Shown one piece after another: positions 62,752-64,000 of a DNA stretch of 64,000 nucleotides (its first letter is position 1; every line of letters begins with the position of its first letter). Made by a program: the position numbers and the translations under genes. Origin of the DNA: Streptomyces sp. NBC_01232 (GTDB taxonomy: Bacteria; Actinomycetota; Actinomycetes; Streptomycetales; Streptomycetaceae); assembly GCF_035989885.1 (NCBI RefSeq), contig NZ_CP108518.1, positions 5,447,001-5,511,000 of the forward strand. Reading direction: 5' to 3'. The notes beneath the pieces were generated by a model. The model ran no database searches. It was not told where the DNA came from and was given only the letters and a program-made list of their open reading frames with translations.

Positions 62752-63342
62752 CTACTTCAGGCGTTCGCCGATCCGGTCGCGCATGGCGTCCATCGTGAAG
62801 CCCCTGGGGTCGGGCTTGCCCGGCTGCCATTCGCGGTGGCCGATCACCGAGCGGGCCGTCCAGCGGTGGATGCGGCAGATGGCGGCCGAGGCGCGGGCGA
62901 TGGCGTCGAGCTGGACCGCCGGCCAGGGGTCCTCGCCGTCGCCGAGGTTCTCGCACTCGAAGCCGTAGAAGTGGCGGTTGCCGTCGGTGTCCGTCTCGTT
63001 GTCCGGGGGGAGCCGCTTTTCCGCGATCACCGCCGCCAGGACGTCGGAGTCTCCCGAGCCCGCGTGGTTGGCGCGGCCGTAGCCGACCAGGTGGACGCGG
63101 CCGTCCTTGGTGATCACGCCGTGGCAGAGCGGGCCGGGCAGGGCGCTGTGGCCCGCCCGGCAGAGCTCGACGGTGCGTGCCGTGCCGCGGGTGACGGTGT
63201 GGTGGATCATCACCCCGTGCACGGGGCCCCAGGGGCCCTTGTGGTTGCGGTTGTGGGTGCGCCAGGCGCCGACTTCGACGACGGTCAGACCTTCGTTCCG
63301 CAAGGCGTTGATGAAACGGTCCGCGGACATGGGTGCGGCCAT
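62752..63342 (-). CDS. Signal-less PGRP/amidase-2 N-acetylmuramoyl-L-alanine amidase
   Basis: A 196-residue single-domain amidase with zinc-site elements MIHHTVTRG near residue 46 and IGHREWQPGKPDPRGF near 165, and a NHAGSGDS loop. There is no signal peptide, membrane segment or cell-wall-binding domain, so it resembles a phage-type endolysin rather than a secreted enzyme. It could also be a secreted protein using an unusual route. It starts at ATG 63342 and is convergent with the superinfection-immunity-family gene. Confidence 0.83.
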   Translation of the reverse strand: MAAPMSADRFINALRNEGLTVVEVGAWRTHNRNHKGPWGPVHGVMIHHTVTRGTARTVELCRAGHSALPGPLCHGVITKDGRVHLVGYGRANHAGSGDSDVLAAVIAEKRLPPDNETDTDGNRHFYGFECENLGDGEDPWPAVQLDAIARASAAICRIHRWTARSVIGHREWQPGKPDPRGFTMDAMRDRIGERLK

Positions 63343-63470
63343 GGCCGCCTCCTTCGTTGCGGTGCGCGACGGGCACCCTCTGTGTCCGTCTCGTCACCCT
63401 CCGGTTTAGTGGAGGCGACCCTTCCGCGGCTAGTGCTTTCGTACTTTGAGCGAGCCGATCCGGCCAGTCG

Positions 63471-64000
63471 TCAGGCCGATGCGAGCCACAGGTCAGGCCC
63501 GAAGACCTCGTAGTGGATGTCGGCCGCCGGCAGCCCCTTGGCGATCAGCTGCTCGCGCACGGCCCGCATGAAGGGGAGCGGCCCGCACAGGTAGGCCCGG
63601 GTGCCCGGGGCGAGGGGCACGGCCGTGAGGTCCATGAGGCCCACGCCGTCGCCCGGCTCCGCCTCCTCCTCGTACCAGAACCGGGCCGAGGCGTCGGCCA
63701 GCTTGTGCGTCAGCGCCCGGTGGTCGCCGCGCAGCGGGTGGTCGGCGGGGGAGCGGTCGGCGTGCAGCACGGTCACCGGGGCGGTGTGACCCGTGTCGGC
63801 CAGGTGCTCCAGCATCGAGAGCATCGGGGTGCAGCCGATGCCGGCCGAGGCGAGCAGGACCGGGGCGGCGGAGTCCGCCAGGACCAGGTCGCCGTACGGG
63901 GCCGAGACGCGCAGGGTGTCTCCGACGCGGACCCGGGTGTGCAGGTGGTGGGAGACCTCACCGTCGGGGCCCGCGGCGGCCGGGCCGTGCACCCGCTTGA
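63471..64000 (-). CDS. hmp: Flavohemoprotein, C-terminal reductase part (cut by window edge)
   Basis: The 3' end of a flavohemoprotein-type nitric oxide dioxygenase; the gene continues beyond 64000, so the globin part and start are not seen. Visible are the FAD/NAD domain elements SHHLHTRVRVGDTLRVSAPYGDL, the NAD-binding ASAGIGCTPMLSMLEHL, and the C-terminal YLCGPLPFMRAVREQL and IHYEVFGPDLW. It could also be a stand-alone reductase of the same family. It detoxifies nitric oxide in known members. Confidence 0.85.
   Translation of the reverse strand, partial: KRVHGPAAAGPDGEVSHHLHTRVRVGDTLRVSAPYGDLVLADSAAPVLLASAGIGCTPMLSMLEHLADTGHTAPVTVLHADRSPADHPLRGDHRALTHKLADASARFWYEEEAEPGDGVGLMDLTAVPLAPGTRAYLCGPLPFMRAVREQLIAKGLPAADIHYEVFGPDLWLASA

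Overview
The window is ordinary high-GC actinomycete chromosome and almost certainly Streptomyces. It has dense GC-rich genes with GTG, TTG and ATG starts, many 1-4 base gene overlaps, two WhiB-family regulators, the sigR-rsrA oxidative stress pair, and a dasR-dasABC-dasD-nagB aminosugar cluster in the arrangement known from Streptomyces. I see no integrated phage, insertion sequence, CRISPR array, rRNA or biosynthetic cluster.

Layout. 1-1.4 kb: wblC (whiB7) behind a leader with a 32-codon upstream ORF and an attenuator-like terminator, then two small unknown proteins. 1.4-4.7 kb: an AarF-type kinase, a ThiF-like protein and a YgjP-type metallopeptidase. 4.8-8 kb: an operon of three AIM24-domain proteins, the first carrying an N-terminal TerD domain. 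8-17 kb: Nudix hydrolase, zinc-metalloprotease-like protein, NAD-dependent epimerase, moaE, a PDZ-Lon protease, a PPA1309-family protein and a UPF0182 membrane protein. 17.2-21.3 kb: two identical initiator tRNA genes bracket a repeat protein and a divergent FAD monooxygenase/TetR pair. 21.4-30.7 kb: catR/katA, a CBS-domain protein, hisN, a TetR regulator with a TTA codon, an SMR exporter, rsgA, aroA, an M50 peptidase, an SRAP protein and a hydrolase.

30.8-38 kb: sigR-rsrA with a SigR-type promoter, two overlapping HD-domain membrane proteins, a TPR protein, peptide deformylase, a GlxA/AraC-type regulator and a small membrane protein. 38.2-42.4 kb: nrdA-nrdB behind paired NrdR boxes and a cobalamin riboswitch, then an acetyltransferase. 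42.5-45 kb: cstA with its small YbdD partner. 45-52 kb: dasR, the dasABC chitobiose importer, the dasD hexosaminidase and nagB, with DasR-type operators before dasA and nagB. 52-53.4 kb: an SDR lacking the catalytic tyrosine, divergent from a TetR regulator, with two matching operators. 53.8-64 kb: a PdtaS-type histidine kinase preceded by a DasR-like site, wblE, a diacylglycerol kinase-like protein, a SigB-type sigma factor and its anti-sigma, a UBP zinc finger, a CPA1 antiporter, an ACC deaminase-like enzyme, a superinfection-immunity-family protein, a signal-less amidase and the 3' part of a flavohemoprotein gene cut by the window edge.

The common theme is stress and nutrient control: translation stress (wblC), thiol stress (sigR/rsrA), peroxide (catR/katA), deoxynucleotide supply (NrdR and B12 control of nrdAB), aminosugar sensing (dasR) and general stress (the SigB-type pair). 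The best leads are regulatory DNA and small genes: the wblC leader, a 15-bp-phased operator array at 20.5 kb, a DasR-like site before a sensor kinase at 53.7 kb, and the tRNA-bracketed block.
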